Assembly: GCA_037443545.1 (NCBI GenBank)
Contig: JBBIOD010000086.1
Span: 1 to 7,700 of the forward strand
DNA: 7,700 nucleotides
Origin: JASEGV01 sp037443545
Lineage (GTDB): Bacteria; Bacteroidota; Ignavibacteria; UBA10030; BY39
Reading direction: 5' to 3'
The notes under the pieces were generated by a model that saw nothing but the letters and a program-made list of their open reading frames with translations, did not search any database and was not told the origin of the DNA. Below, piece by piece: positions 6,346 to 7,700 of the stretch (positions are counted from its first letter, which is position 1; the number at the start of each line of letters is the position of its first letter). The translations under genes and the position numbers were made by a program.

Positions 6346-7689
6346 TTATTGTGCTTGTAATTCTTTTTTTCCTTTCGGAACGACACTAAGAACTACTTTA
6401 CCAGTTTGTTTTAGAAATTTGTTTGCAACTTTTTTCACATCGTCAAATTTAACATCTTTATAACGTTCCAAATCTTTGTTGAGATAGCCGGGATCGCCTT
6501 TGAAAACATTATATCGATTCAATTGGTCGGTTTTGCCTCCAAAACCACCAACCGATTGCAAACGATAAATAGAACTTGCTTCTAATTCATTCTTTGAGCG
6601 GTCGAGTTCGCGTTGTGTTATTCCTTCGGCTTTTATTTTTTCAATTTCGGAATAAATAACTTCCTCAATTTGTTTTAGTGTAATACCCGGTTTGGCTGTT
6701 GCGACTATTGTGAATGAGCCGGAAATTTCTGCACTATTATGATATGCCATTACATCCTGTGCAATTTGTTTTTCGTAAACGAGCGATTTATACAGGCGCG
6801 AATTTTTCCCCCGCGAAATTACATCGGCTAAAATATCAAGCGCCGGTTCTGAATCGGTAAAATGCGGTTCGGTGATCCAGCTTATGTATAAACGGGGTAA
6901 TTGCACGTTATCTTCAAGCAATAAATATTTATTTTCAGTTAAAACGGGTATCGAAGGTCTGACTGTTTCGATTTTTTTTCCCGACGGTATTTCACCAAAA
7001 TATTTTTCTACAAGTTTTTTTACTTCTTTGGGATTTATATCGCCGCCGATGCACAAGCTTGCGTTGCTGGGTGCGTAATATTCCTTGAAGAATTCTTTTA
7101 CATCATCAAGCGTAGCGTTCGTCAAATCTTCCTGCGTCCCGATAGTTAACCAATGATAAGGATGGTCGGGGGGATAAAGATTTTCATTTATGATTTTACT
7201 CGCAAGTCCGTACGGCTGGTTTTCGTAATTTTGACGGCGTTCGTTTTTTACGACATCACGCTGGTTATCTAACTTATCTTGAGTCATAGCGTCTAACAGA
7301 AAACCCATCCTGTCCGATTCTAAATGGAGTGCAAGCTCTAAAAAATTACTCGGCACAACCTCCCAATAATTCGTTCGGTCAGTATTTGTTGAACCGTTCA
7401 ACGTTCCACCAGCATCTTGTATAAGTTTGAAATGGTCTCCCTTCTCCACATTTTGCGAACCTTGAAATAGCATGTGTTCGAACAAATGAGCGAAACCCGA
7501 TTTCCCGACCTTCTCACGCCCGGAACCTACGTGATACCAAAGATTTACGGCTACTATCGGTACGGTGTGGTCTTCGTGCAAAATAACATTCAAACCGTTA
7601 GGTAAAATATACTTTTCGTATTTGATGTTGAGTTGTGCAATCGCCATAGGTGAAACCATAATTAATAACGATAAAAAATATTTAAACAT
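6346..7689 (-). CDS. secreted M16-family zinc metallopeptidase, active subunit
   Basis: A 447-residue M16B zinc peptidase. Residues 1-18 form a signal peptide with a good signal peptidase I site (AIA/Q, cut after Ala18), so it should act in the periplasm or outside the cell. The inverted zinc motif HLFEH is at 68-72 (His68 and His72 bind zinc, Glu71 is the catalytic base); Glu150 in VVKNERR, 78 residues after the second His, fits as the third ligand. Other family features are NGLNVILHED at 31-40, ENQPYG at 156-161, and in the C-terminal half GKNSRLYKSLVYEKQIA at 294-310. Two M16 halves in one chain plus a separate inactive partner directly downstream is the usual bacterial M16B arrangement. 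The start at 7689 has GGAG 5 nt upstream; the promoter lies beyond the window edge. Substrate unknown; peptides or misfolded exported proteins are plausible. Confidence 0.95.
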   Translation of the reverse strand: MFKYFLSLLIMVSPMAIAQLNIKYEKYILPNGLNVILHEDHTVPIVAVNLWYHVGSGREKVGKSGFAHLFEHMLFQGSQNVEKGDHFKLIQDAGGTLNGSTNTDRTNYWEVVPSNFLELALHLESDRMGFLLDAMTQDKLDNQRDVVKNERRQNYENQPYGLASKIINENLYPPDHPYHWLTIGTQEDLTNATLDDVKEFFKEYYAPSNASLCIGGDINPKEVKKLVEKYFGEIPSGKKIETVRPSIPVLTENKYLLLEDNVQLPRLYISWITEPHFTDSEPALDILADVISRGKNSRLYKSLVYEKQIAQDVMAYHNSAEISGSFTIVATAKPGITLKQIEEVIYSEIEKIKAEGITQRELDRSKNELEASSIYRLQSVGGFGGKTDQLNRYNVFKGDPGYLNKDLERYKDVKFDDVKKVANKFLKQTGKVVLSVVPKGKKELQAQ

Positions 7690-7694
7690 AATGT

Positions 7695-7698
7695 CTCC
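7695..7698 (-). promoter_or_regulatory. ribosome binding site of the active M16 subunit
   Basis: The minus strand reads GGAG (in ATGGAGACATT) 5 nt before the ATG at 7689. It supports that start, which also gives a complete signal peptide. Only 11 nt of upstream sequence are in the window, so nothing more can be said about control of the peptidase pair. Confidence 0.65.
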
Positions 7699-7700
7699 AT

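Overview
The window is AT-rich, almost fully coding bacterial DNA with every gene on the minus strand, so transcription runs from high to low coordinates. It holds two functional blocks. Upstream (7689 to 4900) is a pair of secreted M16-family zinc peptidase subunits, one with an intact HxxEH site and one that has lost it. Downstream (4694 to 1) is a shikimate-pathway cluster in the order aroB, aroDE fusion, aroA, aroC. aroC runs off the left edge of the window and is missing its C-terminus.

Together the aro genes cover 3-dehydroquinate synthase, type I 3-dehydroquinate dehydratase plus shikimate dehydrogenase in one polypeptide, EPSP synthase and chorismate synthase. The pathway's first enzyme (DAHP synthase) and shikimate kinase are not in the window. 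The aro genes are tightly packed: aroB and aroDE overlap by 14 nt, aroDE and aroA share an ATGA, and aroA and aroC are 50 nt apart. This points to one transcript. The peptidase genes are 18 nt apart and should also be co-transcribed; the active and inactive subunits probably work as a heterodimer outside the cytoplasm.

The only sizeable non-coding stretch is 4695-4899 (205 nt), between the peptidase pair and aroB. It is almost entirely two tandem copies of a 90-bp imperfect palindrome (42-nt arms, 6-nt loop) built from degenerate 10-nt units of the ATCCGTGTTC type. A decayed, half-length relative of the same repeat lies between aroA and aroC and runs through the aroA stop codon. These repeats are the main structure that the genes do not explain.

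Organism: the fused AroDE, paired periplasmic M16 peptidases, AT-rich coding sequence and a mix of clear and absent Shine-Dalgarno sites suggest a member of the Bacteroidota/Chlorobiota/Ignavibacteriota group. This is inference from gene style only, without a database search. I see no mobile-element genes, RNA genes, CRISPR array or defence system, and no wholly new system. The best leads are the repeat family and the altered substrate-binding motif of AroDE.
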